Assembly (NCBI GenBank): GCA_016711485.1
Contig: JADJSX010000006.1
Span: 234,001-298,000 of the forward strand
DNA length: 64,000 bases
Reading direction: 5' to 3'
Source: Leptospiraceae bacterium
Lineage (GTDB): Bacteria; Spirochaetota; Leptospiria; Leptospirales; Leptospiraceae
Part shown: positions 18,445-27,857 of the stretch, in pieces
How positions within the stretch are numbered: the first letter of the stretch is position 1
Layout: the number at the start of each line of letters is the position of its first letter
Notes under the pieces: model-generated
The model's database searches: none
Told to the model about the DNA's origin: nothing
The model's input: only the letters and a program-made list of their open reading frames with translations
Made by a program: the position numbers and the translations under genes

Positions 18445-21400
18445 ATGAAAGAGCTTTTATCTCATTATAGTAAAAAAATCACGGAATCAGGTTTTGATTC
18501 AATTTATAAGAAGAAAGGGCAATTTCGATTTTACGGAATTCCTGATTCTGCAGTGTCTTTTTTGGCATCTGCGGTATATGAATCGCAATCTAAAAAATCT
18601 TCCATCATAATTTCTGCAAACAATACGGACTCGGAAATTTTATTTCGGGAGGCAATGAGTTTTTTACCCAAAGAAAGTATTGCCTATTTACCCGGACCGG
18701 AAGTGATTCCTTACGATTATGCGCGTTATTCTAGAGAGTTAAAAGTTGACCGGATTAATACATTAGCTCGTGTTTTAAATGGAGAGCGGTTACTTTTATT
18801 TACCTCTGCTATTGGATTCTTAAAAACTCTTCCAGCTCCTAAAATTTTAATGGGAAAATCTATTACTCTAAAAAAGGGAGAAGAGATCGACCAAGCAGAC
18901 TTACTTCAATCGTTAGTTGGGCTAGGTTATGCGAGAGAAGAAATCTGCGAAGAGTTCGGAAAATTTTCTGTAAAAGGGGGAGTTGTTGACGTTTACTCTC
19001 CTTTATCCGCAGATCCTGTTCGATTGGATTTTTTTGGGGATACACTGGAGTCTATTAAATCCTTTGACTCTAACACACAACGTTCGATTTCGGAATTAGA
19101 TAAAATTTCTATTTTACCAGTAGATGAATTTTTACTTTCCAAAAAAGAATGGGAACTTTACCAAAAAGAAATAAACGAGCGCGGAAAAGGTTTAAAAAAA
19201 CCTGACTTAGAAATGTCTCATCATACCGCACTTGAAGAATTAGTTCCAGTGGTTCACGAACCTCATGGATTACTGGACTATTTTAAAACAGACCCTGTGA
19301 TTTTATTTCATCGGCAAAATGAGGTAGTCGATAAAGTATTTCAGATTGAAAGAGAATACAAGTCTCTATTTGAAAAACGTAAAAATGATATTATATGTTT
19401 GCCTCCGGAAAAATTAATTTCCTTCCAGAAGGAATATTTAACTTTAACAGAAAAAAAAGAAGTTAGTTTTCATTTGATTCGCCCGAGTGAATTGAAGGAG
19501 AATGAAATTATCCTCCCGATTACAGAAACGGATTCCTTTAAAGGAAAAATCCGAGACGTGCGAGATAAAATTGAAGCGATGAAGGAAAATTCTATTTTAC
19601 TTATCACTTCTTCTTTTCACGCTCAAACGGAAAGACTCAAAGGACTATTTGAAAAAGAAAAAATTAAACTTCTAAATCCAAACTCGGATGAACCGGAATT
19701 GATTTTATTTCCTACAGAACCGGGCGCGTATTTGGTATTATCCGAACTTAAAAATGGATTTATCCTTCCGGAAGAAAATATTCATCTTTGGACGGAAAAT
19801 GATATTTTTGGAAGAAGTTATAAACGCAAAACCAAATTCAAAAAAACTTCCTCTCGAGCGATTCAAAGTTTTATCGACTTACGAGAAGGCGATCATGTAG
19901 TTCATATTCACCATGGGATTGGACGATTTGTAAAGATTGAGAAAGTAACTGCTGATTCTAAAATTCGAGATTTCCTAAAATTAGAATATTCCGGTGGGGA
20001 TACTCTATTTGTGCCGCTCGATCAAATTTCTCTTGTACAAAGATATGTCGGTGGTTCTGATAGCCCAGCATTAGATAGCCTTGGACGCGGAACTTGGAAA
20101 AAGAAAAAGGAAAGAGCACAAGGAATCATTGATGTTCTCGCCGAGGAACTGCTTGTGATGTATTCCAATCGGATGAAGTTGCAGGGTTATGTATTTCCGA
20201 AAGATACAATTTGGCAAGAAGAGTTTGAAGCAGAATTTGAATACGAAGAAACTCCTGATCAACTTAGTGCTATCGAAGCTGTCAAAGCTGACATGGAGTC
20301 GCCGCGACCAATGGACAGGCTTGTGTGTGGAGACGTGGGTTACGGCAAAACGGAAGTAGCCATTCGCGCTGCTTTTAAAGCTGTGATGGCGGGTAAACAG
20401 GTGTTATTCATTGCTCCGACTACAATTCTTGCATTGCAACATTTTAATACTTTTTCTGCGCGGTTTGAAAACTACCCAGTAAAAATCGGAATGGTTTCTC
20501 GTTTTCGGACTGCAAAAGAAGTAAAAGAATCGATTGCACAATTCACCCGCGGAGAATTGGATTTACTCATCGGAACTCACGCTTTATTTTCGGGAAATAT
20601 CAAGCCGAAAAATCTAGGTTTACTCATCGTTGACGAAGAGCAGAGATTTGGTGTAAACCACAAAGAAACAATCAAGAAAATCAAAAACCTAGTAGACGTA
20701 TTAACGTTAAGCGCTACACCAATTCCTCGAACTCTGCATATGTCCCTCACAGGAATACGAGACTTATCGATTATTGAAACTCCTCCGAAGAATCGTCAAA
20801 GTGTAGAGACATTTGTCCTTGAAGACAACGAAGAAATCATGAAACTTGCTATCGAAAAAGAATTGGAGCGAGGTGGACAAGTTTTTTATTTGCATAACCG
20901 AGTTGAGACGATTGAAAATGAGGCAAAAGAAATTGGAAAAATTTTACCTGAAATTTCGATTGGAATTTTACACGGACAACTTAGTGAAGACGAAGTAGAA
21001 GAAACGATTATGGATTTTAATAATCGCAAGTATGATCTCATGGTGACAACAACTATCATCGAATCTGGGATTGATATGCCAAATGTCAATACGATGATCG
21101 TTAGGCGTGCAGATATGTTTGGTTTGTCACAGCTCTATCAAATCAGAGGTCGAGTAGGGCGTAGTGGTCGAAAGGCTTACGCGTATTTGTTTTATCCTCC
21201 AAATAAATCTATGACTGAACAAGCTGAAAAACGACTCAATACTATCTCCGAATACCAAGAATTAGGCGCTGGATTTAAAGTAGCCATGCGCGATTTAGAA
21301 ATTCGTGGTGCGGGAAATTTACTCGGTACAGAACAAAGTGGATCGATCATGGAAATAGGATTTGATCTTTACGTCCAAATGTTAAATGAAGCAGTTGCCA

Positions 21401-21867
21401 AACTCAAACACGAAGAAATTCCAATCGAAGTTCGTACTGTTGTTAATCTTGCTTCTAGTTTTTATATTCCAGAAGATTATATCCCCGACACCAAACAAAA
21501 AATTGAATTCTACAAACGTTTTGAAGGCGCTCTTCACTTAGATGAAATGGATGAAATCGCTATTGAAATGGAAGACCGTTTCGGGAAATTTCCGGAAGTA
21601 GTTGAAACTTTTTTACAATTAGAAAAAATTCGTGTTCTGTCCTCCGGTCTTGGTTTTGAATTTATCACTGAGGATAATGGCGAAATCAAACTCAAATCCG
21701 GCGCAAACTTCAAAGGTGATCCTTCAAAAATTATGAAACTCATAGTCTCCAAAGAAGGTCTCTCGATTAACCCGAAAGAGCCAAGTATTTTGCGATTTAA
21801 ACTTAAAAGCCAAAACGAGAGAGCGCGGTTACGGGAAGTTATTTCCTTATTACAAAAGCTTTCATAG
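18445..21867 (+). CDS. mfd: transcription-repair coupling factor Mfd
   Basis: A full-length 1140-residue Mfd. The N-terminal UvrB-like region is followed by the RNA-polymerase-interacting domain (around VVHIHHGIGRF to PLDQISLVQRYVG), then the RecG-like translocase. That motor has GDVGYGKTEVA (Walker A), DEEQRFG (motif II), LSATPIPRTL (motif III), TTTIIESGID and RGRVGRSG (motif VI), and ends in the TRCF C-terminal domain. It removes RNA polymerase stalled at lesions and recruits UvrA. It is preceded by a 263-bp gap and is probably transcribed alone. The ATG start gives the expected N-terminal length. Confidence 0.97.
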   Translation: MKELLSHYSKKITESGFDSIYKKKGQFRFYGIPDSAVSFLASAVYESQSKKSSIIISANNTDSEILFREAMSFLPKESIAYLPGPEVIPYDYARYSRELKVDRINTLARVLNGERLLLFTSAIGFLKTLPAPKILMGKSITLKKGEEIDQADLLQSLVGLGYAREEICEEFGKFSVKGGVVDVYSPLSADPVRLDFFGDTLESIKSFDSNTQRSISELDKISILPVDEFLLSKKEWELYQKEINERGKGLKKPDLEMSHHTALEELVPVVHEPHGLLDYFKTDPVILFHRQNEVVDKVFQIEREYKSLFEKRKNDIICLPPEKLISFQKEYLTLTEKKEVSFHLIRPSELKENEIILPITETDSFKGKIRDVRDKIEAMKENSILLITSSFHAQTERLKGLFEKEKIKLLNPNSDEPELILFPTEPGAYLVLSELKNGFILPEENIHLWTENDIFGRSYKRKTKFKKTSSRAIQSFIDLREGDHVVHIHHGIGRFVKIEKVTADSKIRDFLKLEYSGGDTLFVPLDQISLVQRYVGGSDSPALDSLGRGTWKKKKERAQGIIDVLAEELLVMYSNRMKLQGYVFPKDTIWQEEFEAEFEYEETPDQLSAIEAVKADMESPRPMDRLVCGDVGYGKTEVAIRAAFKAVMAGKQVLFIAPTTILALQHFNTFSARFENYPVKIGMVSRFRTAKEVKESIAQFTRGELDLLIGTHALFSGNIKPKNLGLLIVDEEQRFGVNHKETIKKIKNLVDVLTLSATPIPRTLHMSLTGIRDLSIIETPPKNRQSVETFVLEDNEEIMKLAIEKELERGGQVFYLHNRVETIENEAKEIGKILPEISIGILHGQLSEDEVEETIMDFNNRKYDLMVTTTIIESGIDMPNVNTMIVRRADMFGLSQLYQIRGRVGRSGRKAYAYLFYPPNKSMTEQAEKRLNTISEYQELGAGFKVAMRDLEIRGAGNLLGTEQSGSIMEIGFDLYVQMLNEAVAKLKHEEIPIEVRTVVNLASSFYIPEDYIPDTKQKIEFYKRFEGALHLDEMDEIAIEMEDRFGKFPEVVETFLQLEKIRVLSSGLGFEFITEDNGEIKLKSGANFKGDPSKIMKLIVSKEGLSINPKEPSILRFKLKSQNERARLREVISLLQKLS

Positions 21868-21951
21868 GATTGGATTTTTTTATATAGGTGTGAATGGATT
21901 TCGGGATTTTTTCATCTAACTAAATTTTGGGAAAAGGGAATGATTTCATAT

Positions 21952-22617
21952 ATGAAAAATCTTTTAATTTTAATCTTTTTCGTTCATTGTCTGAAAGCGG
22001 AAAAATCTTTATTGGATATTAATAATAGTGCCACCGGATTTTCAAATTTGGTTTTATTTCAAATAATAGCCAATGGAAATAGCTCAAGTGGTATAGGTTC
22101 GACCGATAAAATAATATTTGTAACTTCCACAACATTCGTTGGAAATTTAGGCGGGATAACCGGAGCCGATTTAAAATGTATGAATGATGCTAACTTTCCG
22201 GGGACAGGAATTTACAAAGCTCTTTTAGTGGACGGAGTGAGTAGATCCTCTCCTTTAGGTTCTAATGTAGATTGGGTATTAAAACCTTTATACAATTATT
22301 ATAATTCCGGTGGTGCTTTATCCTTTACAGCAAATACACAAGGAATTATTCCAACTGGAAATTTACAAAATCCTATTATTACTTCGAGTGCAAGGCAAAT
22401 ATGGACAGGTCTTTTAGCGGATTGGACGGATGCGACCTATACGCAAAATTGTCAAAGATGGTCAATGGATGATGATGGAACCTCTACGCTTATGGGTACA
22501 GTCGGGAGAGTTGGCTCGTCTATTCTAAGTGTTTCTACTACGATTTTTGAATCATCGTCTATCGTTTGTGCTAATGCGCCAGCTAATTCCAAAAGTTTAC
22601 TTTGTATAGAGCAGTAA
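21952..22617 (+). CDS. DUF1554 (endostatin-like) surface protein, probable lipoprotein
   Basis: About 221 residues. The short hydrophobic N-terminus MKNLLILIFFVHC ends in a possible spirochaete lipobox cysteine. The body has the pattern of DUF1554: IFVTSTTFVGNLGG, GADLKCMNDA, the IYKALLVDGVSR strand, RQIWTGL, a W-rich stretch with CQRWSMD, and a C-terminal SLLCIEQ. In Leptospira this family includes Len-type surface proteins that bind host ligands, so surface exposure is likely here, although the same fold occurs in saprophytes. ATG 21952 follows an AAAGGGA by 12 bases; an in-frame ATG at 21940 adds four residues but sits directly on that site. Confidence 0.78.
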   Translation: MKNLLILIFFVHCLKAEKSLLDINNSATGFSNLVLFQIIANGNSSSGIGSTDKIIFVTSTTFVGNLGGITGADLKCMNDANFPGTGIYKALLVDGVSRSSPLGSNVDWVLKPLYNYYNSGGALSFTANTQGIIPTGNLQNPIITSSARQIWTGLLADWTDATYTQNCQRWSMDDDGTSTLMGTVGRVGSSILSVSTTIFESSSIVCANAPANSKSLLCIEQ

Positions 22618-22666
22618 ATTTGTTTTTAAAAAAGTTTTGAGTTAATTAGAGATTTTAAAATAAAAA

Positions 22667-22686
22667 CCCCCAAAGAAAATTGGGGG
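22667..22686 (-). terminator. intrinsic terminator for the outer-membrane protein gene
   Basis: A perfect stem (CCCCCAA / TTGGGGG) with a 6-base loop, followed on the minus strand by a TTTTTATT run (22659-22666). It lies 81 bases past the stop of the gene at 22768. The plus-strand flank is not T-rich, so it mainly ends the minus transcript, although it may slow RNA polymerase leaving the DUF1554 gene too. A second, weaker hairpin (GTAGAAA/TTTCTAC) lies between this site and the stop. Confidence 0.8.
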
Positions 22687-22767
22687 TATAATAAATCACA
22701 ATGGAAAAAAATAACCATTGGATTGCAGTAGAAAAAATTTTCTTTCTACTTTGTTTGAAACAGCTCT

Positions 22768-23670
22768 TTAGATTTCGTGTTTGTATCCGAATCTGTAAAC
22801 GTTTCCGGCAACCGAAACCGGATAAGCAGGTTGAGGAGCCAATGCTGCTGTTCCACCACCAGATTTAGATCTTGCACTGTCCATAGTATAAGAGAAGTGA
22901 GTTTCTACTTCGATAAAAGCGTAACCACTTTCAGTAACTTTAGTATGTACACCCATGAGCCAGCTCATACCAAATCCATGACCTTTAAACGCAGCATCTT
23001 CTTTATAAACCCTTGGGCTTGCACCTTGAGCTAGAACTGGGACTTGCTGAGTTAAATTATTAGTTGCAATATCTAAAGATTGTCTATCATTTGTTCCTTT
23101 TAATTGCCATTGAGCCTGGTAATAATGTACGCCCGGTGCCATATAAAAAGCAGATCTTTGTCCAACGTTTAATTTAATTCCAAAAAATACAGGAACAACT
23201 GCTGATTTATAATGGAATGTAACATCATACCAATCATAACCAGCTACTGTAGATGTAGTATGTCCACCCATTATTTTTGTTGATAGGTTTAAGCCCGCTC
23301 TCCAAAAGAAATTATCGCCGACATCTTTTTCATATCCAAGAGTTAAACTTCCAGCAGTCATCGGACCGGACGATTTATGGGAAATTTGCCCATAGGTAAT
23401 AGTTTCCAATACTTGCAATCGGTTATCTGGGATTATGGCTTGTTGATTTCCATTGTATCGACCATCTGCGTCAACCGTTGGTTGGTTTGATGTTAAACCA
23501 TCTTTTATGATTGTTCCACCTAAAGCGTTTGGATCGAATTGAATACCAAATCCAAATATGAGTCTTGCTTTTCCTTTGTTTTTGAAGTCTTCATCGCTCG
23601 CAGAGAGAGAAGATACTAATAAAGAACAAAGAAAAAACGATATAGATAATTTACTGATCATTTTGATCAT
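22768..23670 (-). CDS. outer-membrane beta-barrel-type protein
   Basis: A 300-residue exported protein. The signal peptide MIKMISKLSISFFLCSLLVSSLSAS has a cleavage site near residue 24. The mature part is rich in Gly, Tyr, Thr and alternating hydrophobic strands (for example the ITYGQISHKSSG, SLTLGYEKDVG and MAPGVHYYQAQW stretches), as in an outer-membrane barrel. The family is not recognised. A longer frame reaches 23733, but ATG 23670 has AGGGG (23680-23684) 9 bases upstream and the signal peptide begins there. A good terminator follows at 22667-22686, so it is probably a single-gene, well-expressed unit. Confidence 0.78.
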   Translation of the reverse strand: MIKMISKLSISFFLCSLLVSSLSASDEDFKNKGKARLIFGFGIQFDPNALGGTIIKDGLTSNQPTVDADGRYNGNQQAIIPDNRLQVLETITYGQISHKSSGPMTAGSLTLGYEKDVGDNFFWRAGLNLSTKIMGGHTTSTVAGYDWYDVTFHYKSAVVPVFFGIKLNVGQRSAFYMAPGVHYYQAQWQLKGTNDRQSLDIATNNLTQQVPVLAQGASPRVYKEDAAFKGHGFGMSWLMGVHTKVTESGYAFIEVETHFSYTMDSARSKSGGGTAALAPQPAYPVSVAGNVYRFGYKHEI

Positions 23671-24049
23671 TCGTTTATTCCCCTTTTTTTTTAATTTTTG
23701 GGTCGAACAATGCAAAGATGATCTGGAAATCAAAGAGCAAAGGCGACCTCGATAAGCAATACTGTCATAGTGTCGAAGATTGTGTCAATCTTATCTAGCA
23801 AAATATTTAAAAATTTTTAAAATTTTTTAAAAAATATATTATTTTGAATTCGAACGAATTATACTGATTATGCGAACCGGAATCACTCCGTTAAATAGAA
23901 AAATTTTTATTATTTTGTGAAAGTTAAGGAATAAGAGTTAACAAAGGTACACTCGAATTACATAAAGAGAGAATTAATTTATTTCGAGTATTCCCTTTTT
24001 TGAAAAAGTTTGGTATTACACTGAATTTCACTTTAAATTAAAGGGATTT
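23671..24049. other. AT-rich gene-free gap
   Basis: These 379 bases hold no supportable gene. A consensus TTGACA on the minus strand (23783-23788) with a weak CAGTAT 18 bases on (23759-23764) may be the promoter of the outer-membrane protein gene. A/T homopolymer runs (about 23810-23845) lie upstream of it and could act as an UP-like or curved element. A CTTTAA/TTAAAG palindrome (24031-24043) just past the amidohydrolase stop may be a weak terminator. Confidence 0.45.
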
Positions 24050-25210
24050 TTACTTTTTCAATAGTCGTTCCGCGTTTTTAAAGTATACGTTTTCCAAAGT
24101 TGTTTTATCCAAACCTAGACCATATATTTTCCAAAAACCTTTCCGAGGTTTGTGAGGAGGAAAATAATCAAAATACTCATCGTTAGTTTCTAAAAATCGA
24201 GAATAGACTTCTAATTTCCCCCGATCAGGCGGCCCATCGACTCCGAATAATATTCTTTCTGAAAATTTTTGAAAAAATGCCTTTGTTTTAAAAGGTTGTC
24301 GTCCTAATTCGTCAATTCTAGCAGCAACATCGACAAATACGTTTGGATTTTCCGTTAGGAGTTTGTCTGCTTTTTCTAAATCATTCGCATACTCAGCAAA
24401 ATGCAAGGCAACAAATTTTAAATTTGGATGTCGTTTGAATCGATTATTTCGTTCCGTTAGAACAGTTTCAATGGAAGGAAATTCTGACGAATAAAAAGAC
24501 CATTCTGGATGACGTAAAAGTTCCTCATAACGTTCATTTTTCGCATCAATTGGAGAAAAGAATGCTTCTGGGTCAACAGTATGAATAGAAATAATTAATC
24601 CTTGTTTTTCACATTCTTGGAAAATCGGATCTAGTTCGGGATCGTCAAGTTTAAGTCGTTCTCCATTTTTTTTCTTTAAATGGAGTCCGAAGTTTTTCCA
24701 AAGTTTAATTCCGCGAGAGCCATTTGCAATATCCTTTTTTAAGTCGGCTAACATTTTTTCGATAGAATTTTCCTCTTCTAGTCTCTTCCAATTAAATGTT
24801 GTAAAATGTACAATTCTAGGATCAGAATATTCTTCTTTTAACTTCAAAAACTCTTCCCCAGTTGTAAAACTTAGATTCACAAACTGTTTAATTCCTAACT
24901 CGGTTAATTTTTTCGAAACTTCTTCTGGAGATGTTTTAAAAAACTTCCCTAAGTGTCCATGAGTCTCCATGACCGGAAAAATTGGTAATTTGGAAGTTCG
25001 CTTATCTTCCGAATGCAAAAGGGAAATCGGATCATAATCTTGAACCAAAACTAAATTTGTGATAGAGGGGGGATTTTTTGCTGTTTGATAACCTAGGATG
25101 TTATAAAAGAAAAACTTTGCTCGAATTTGATTTTTGGGGAATAGAAAAATAGCGAGGACTAGGTTCACAAAAAGGGAAAGGAATAATAGAATTTTAAGTT
25201 TATTTTTCAT
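24050..25210 (-). CDS. membrane-anchored amidohydrolase-2 family protein
   Basis: A 386-residue protein with an N-terminal hydrophobic anchor (about 7-26) and a TIM-barrel hydrolase body. Metal-site candidates are METHGHLG (replacing the usual HxH entry motif), RGIKLWKN with a possible bridging Lys, ISIHTVDP with a His, VALHFAEYA with a His, and LFGVDGP with the catalytic Asp. This ordering fits the amidohydrolase-2 superfamily of TIM-barrel hydrolases and decarboxylases. The substrate is unknown. The anchor suggests it faces the periplasm. Its start is only 46 bases from the divergent lon start, so the two promoters must overlap coding sequence. Confidence 0.8.
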   Translation of the reverse strand: MKNKLKILLFLSLFVNLVLAIFLFPKNQIRAKFFFYNILGYQTAKNPPSITNLVLVQDYDPISLLHSEDKRTSKLPIFPVMETHGHLGKFFKTSPEEVSKKLTELGIKQFVNLSFTTGEEFLKLKEEYSDPRIVHFTTFNWKRLEEENSIEKMLADLKKDIANGSRGIKLWKNFGLHLKKKNGERLKLDDPELDPIFQECEKQGLIISIHTVDPEAFFSPIDAKNERYEELLRHPEWSFYSSEFPSIETVLTERNNRFKRHPNLKFVALHFAEYANDLEKADKLLTENPNVFVDVAARIDELGRQPFKTKAFFQKFSERILFGVDGPPDRGKLEVYSRFLETNDEYFDYFPPHKPRKGFWKIYGLGLDKTTLENVYFKNAERLLKK

Positions 25211-25256
25211 TGTTTTACTCTATGATTCTTAAAATATTGTCGTAAATACATTTTCT

Positions 25257-27629
25257 ATGAAAAAAAACCTAAGAAAAAAAAATACTAAAACAAAGAATAC
25301 CTCAAAATTTGACATTGCTGAGGAAATTCTCCCAGACGAATTGCATTTGATTCCTATCAAATCGCGTCCTATATTTCCAGGAATTATTACGCCACTTATT
25401 GTTCCAATGGGTAAGTTTTCCAATTCAGTAGACGAAGTTTATAAGAACAATGGGTTTATTGGTCTTAACCTCCTTATTAAGGAAGAAAGTGAAAAAAATC
25501 CAGTGAATAATATTTTCCAGATGGGAGTCGTGGCAAAGGTTCTAAAAAAAATGAATCTACCAGACGGTGGCACTCATATTTTAATAAATACAATTCATCG
25601 TTTCAAAATTTCTAAAATTCTGAAAGAGGAACCATATCTTGTAGCTAAAGTCAATTATCCGTCAGACAACCTTAAATCCGGAACAAAGCTTGATTTAAAA
25701 GCAATGATGCGCAACTTACTTGTCCTTACCCGCGAGTTAGCACAGAATAATCCGCTATTTACAGAAGATATGAAGTTATCACTCGTAAATATGAGTGAAC
25801 CGGGTAGAATGGCTGATTTTGTTGCATCCATTCTCAATCTAGACAAGGATGAATTTCAATATATATTAGAAGAAGAAGATATTCTTGTTCGTTTGGAGAA
25901 AGTGATTATATACCTAAAAAAGGAATTGGAGTTAATCGCTGTTCAACGCAAGATCAATGACCAGATCAATAATAAAATGGACAAACAGCAACGCCAATTT
26001 TTTTTGAGAGAGCAGTTAAAGGCAATTCAAGGTGAACTTGGAATTGGCGAAGAAAAATCCGAAAAAAAATACGATGCTCTATTAGATAGATTAAAAAAAG
26101 CAGATGTAATTCCTGAAGTTTATTCAGAAGTAAAACGGGAGATTGAGCGGTTACAGGTAACTGATTATCATTCACCTGAATACAATGTTACTCGTAATTA
26201 CCTAGAAATTATTGAATCTCTTCCTTGGGAAGCACCACCCAAGCGGTTAATAGACATTAAACTTGCGAAGAAAATTCTAGACCGAGATCACTATAGACTG
26301 ACAGATGTAAAGGATCGGATTTTAGAATTTTTAGCTGTTAAAAAATTAAATCCGGATAATAAGTCAGGCACAATTCTTTGTCTTGTAGGCCCGCCAGGAG
26401 TAGGGAAAACCTCAATTGCAAAGTCAGTGGCAGAGTCACTTGGCAGGAAGTTCTACCGCTTTTCTTTAGGTGGTGTCAGAGATGAAGCAGAAGTAAAAGG
26501 GCATAGAAGAACATACATTGGTTCCCTTCCTGGAAAAATCTTAAGTGGACTTAGAATTCTAAAAGAAAAAGATCCTGTGATATTACTCGATGAAATTGAT
26601 AAAATTAGAGCTGGATATTCAGGAGATCCTTCCGCCGCATTATTAGAAGTTTTGGATCCAGAACAAAATTCTAGTTTTAGAGATCATTATTTAGACCTTC
26701 CATTTGATTTATCGAAAGTTTTATTTATTGCAACGGCTAATACAATGGATACAATTCCGAGAGTACTAGCTGATCGAATGGACGTTATTCGTTTGTCGGG
26801 ATACATCACGGAAGAAAAAATAGAAATTTTTAAAAAGTATTTATGGAAAAAAATCCTAAAAAGAAACGGTCTTTCCAAACTAAAAATCTCTCTTTCTAAT
26901 CCAGCCATTCATACATTGATTAATTCTTATTCAAGAGAAGCAGGATTACGTAATTTAGAAAGAATGTCTGACAAAATTGCGAGAAAAATTGCTTATAAAA
27001 TAGTTAATAAAAATAAAATTAATCCTGTCATTAACGAAAATCAATTAGAGGAATTTCTTGGAGTTCCAATCTATGTAGACGAAAGAATGACTAAAGCGGA
27101 TAAACCAGGTATGGCGCTTGGGTTAGCATGGACTTCTGTTGGTGGTGCTACTCTTCTTGTAGAAGCGATATTTTTGAAAGGTAAAGAAGGATTAACCCTC
27201 ACTGGAAAATTAGGCAAGACTATGAATGAGTCTACTAACATCGCATACAGTTTTATTCGAAATCGAGTTGATCCAGAAGGAAAAATATTTTTGGACAAAC
27301 GAATTCATATTCACGTTCCAGATGGGGCAACTCCTAAAGACGGGCCAAGTGCAGGAATCACAATGGCTACTGCGATTTATTCGCTTGCAAAAGATGTAGT
27401 GATTAAACCAGGTTTTGCAATGACCGGCGAATTAACATTAACCGGTGAAGTATTGGCAATCGGTGGACTTAAAGAAAAAATTGTAGCAGCAAAACGAGTA
27501 GGTGTGACTAAAATTATTTTCCCAAAAGATAATGAATCCCATCTAAAAGAAATTCCTGATTATGTTAAAAAAGGCGTAACGTTTTTTCCTGTAAGTCATT
27601 ACAGTGAAGTGGAAAAGTTGCTCTTCTAA
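25257..27629 (+). CDS. lon: ATP-dependent protease Lon
   Basis: A full-length 790-residue LonA. The N-terminal substrate-binding domain begins after a Lys-rich tail (LIPIKSRPIFPG). The AAA+ module has GPPGVGKTS (Walker A) and ILLDEIDKI (Walker B). The protease domain has the catalytic dyad S698 (DGPSAG) and K741 (GGLKEK), 43 residues apart as in other Lon proteins. It degrades misfolded and regulatory proteins in the cytosol. ATG 25257 has no good ribosome site, and the 46-bp divergent gap to the amidohydrolase leaves little room for a heat-shock promoter. A broken GxxExxY gene fragment begins right after the stop. Confidence 0.97.
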   Translation: MKKNLRKKNTKTKNTSKFDIAEEILPDELHLIPIKSRPIFPGIITPLIVPMGKFSNSVDEVYKNNGFIGLNLLIKEESEKNPVNNIFQMGVVAKVLKKMNLPDGGTHILINTIHRFKISKILKEEPYLVAKVNYPSDNLKSGTKLDLKAMMRNLLVLTRELAQNNPLFTEDMKLSLVNMSEPGRMADFVASILNLDKDEFQYILEEEDILVRLEKVIIYLKKELELIAVQRKINDQINNKMDKQQRQFFLREQLKAIQGELGIGEEKSEKKYDALLDRLKKADVIPEVYSEVKREIERLQVTDYHSPEYNVTRNYLEIIESLPWEAPPKRLIDIKLAKKILDRDHYRLTDVKDRILEFLAVKKLNPDNKSGTILCLVGPPGVGKTSIAKSVAESLGRKFYRFSLGGVRDEAEVKGHRRTYIGSLPGKILSGLRILKEKDPVILLDEIDKIRAGYSGDPSAALLEVLDPEQNSSFRDHYLDLPFDLSKVLFIATANTMDTIPRVLADRMDVIRLSGYITEEKIEIFKKYLWKKILKRNGLSKLKISLSNPAIHTLINSYSREAGLRNLERMSDKIARKIAYKIVNKNKINPVINENQLEEFLGVPIYVDERMTKADKPGMALGLAWTSVGGATLLVEAIFLKGKEGLTLTGKLGKTMNESTNIAYSFIRNRVDPEGKIFLDKRIHIHVPDGATPKDGPSAGITMATAIYSLAKDVVIKPGFAMTGELTLTGEVLAIGGLKEKIVAAKRVGVTKIIFPKDNESHLKEIPDYVKKGVTFFPVSHYSEVEKLLF

Positions 27630-27764
27630 TTAAAGGTTGCAAGTCCCAATGTGAATGAAATGAAAGCACAACTTATGAATTATTTAAAAGCAAGCGAATT
27701 CAAAATTGGATATTTAATCAATTTTGAAAATCCAAAGCTTGAATGGAAGCGAATAGTATTATAA
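27630..27764 (+). pseudogene. 3' remnant of a GxxExxY-family gene
   Basis: Immediately after the lon stop, the same reading frame continues for 44 codons. It encodes a peptide that matches the conserved end of GxxExxY proteins (the pattern KAQLMNYLKAS, then GYLINFENPKLEWKRIVL, stop). The start, the GxxExxY motif and about two thirds of the gene are missing, so it is not functional. GxxExxY genes occur widely as isolated accessory genes in bacteria, often with short repeats behind them. A repeat follows at 27770. This is evidence that an accessory gene once sat behind lon. Confidence 0.75.
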
Positions 27765-27769
27765 AACAT

Positions 27770-27809
27770 ATCGGTGCTAATCGATGCCCATCGGTGTCTA
27801 TCGGTGGTA
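27770..27809. repeat. 10-bp-period ATCGGTG repeat
   Basis: Four imperfect units begin ATCGGTG, ATCGATG, ATCGGTG and ATCGGTG at 27770, 27780, 27790 and 27800, so the spacing is exactly one helical turn. It lies six bases after the GxxExxY remnant and probably moved with it. Confidence 0.65.
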
Positions 27810-27857
27810 ATCTTTTAAAGTTCCGGTAGGAATAAATTTTTAAAGAGAGAGGAAGAT

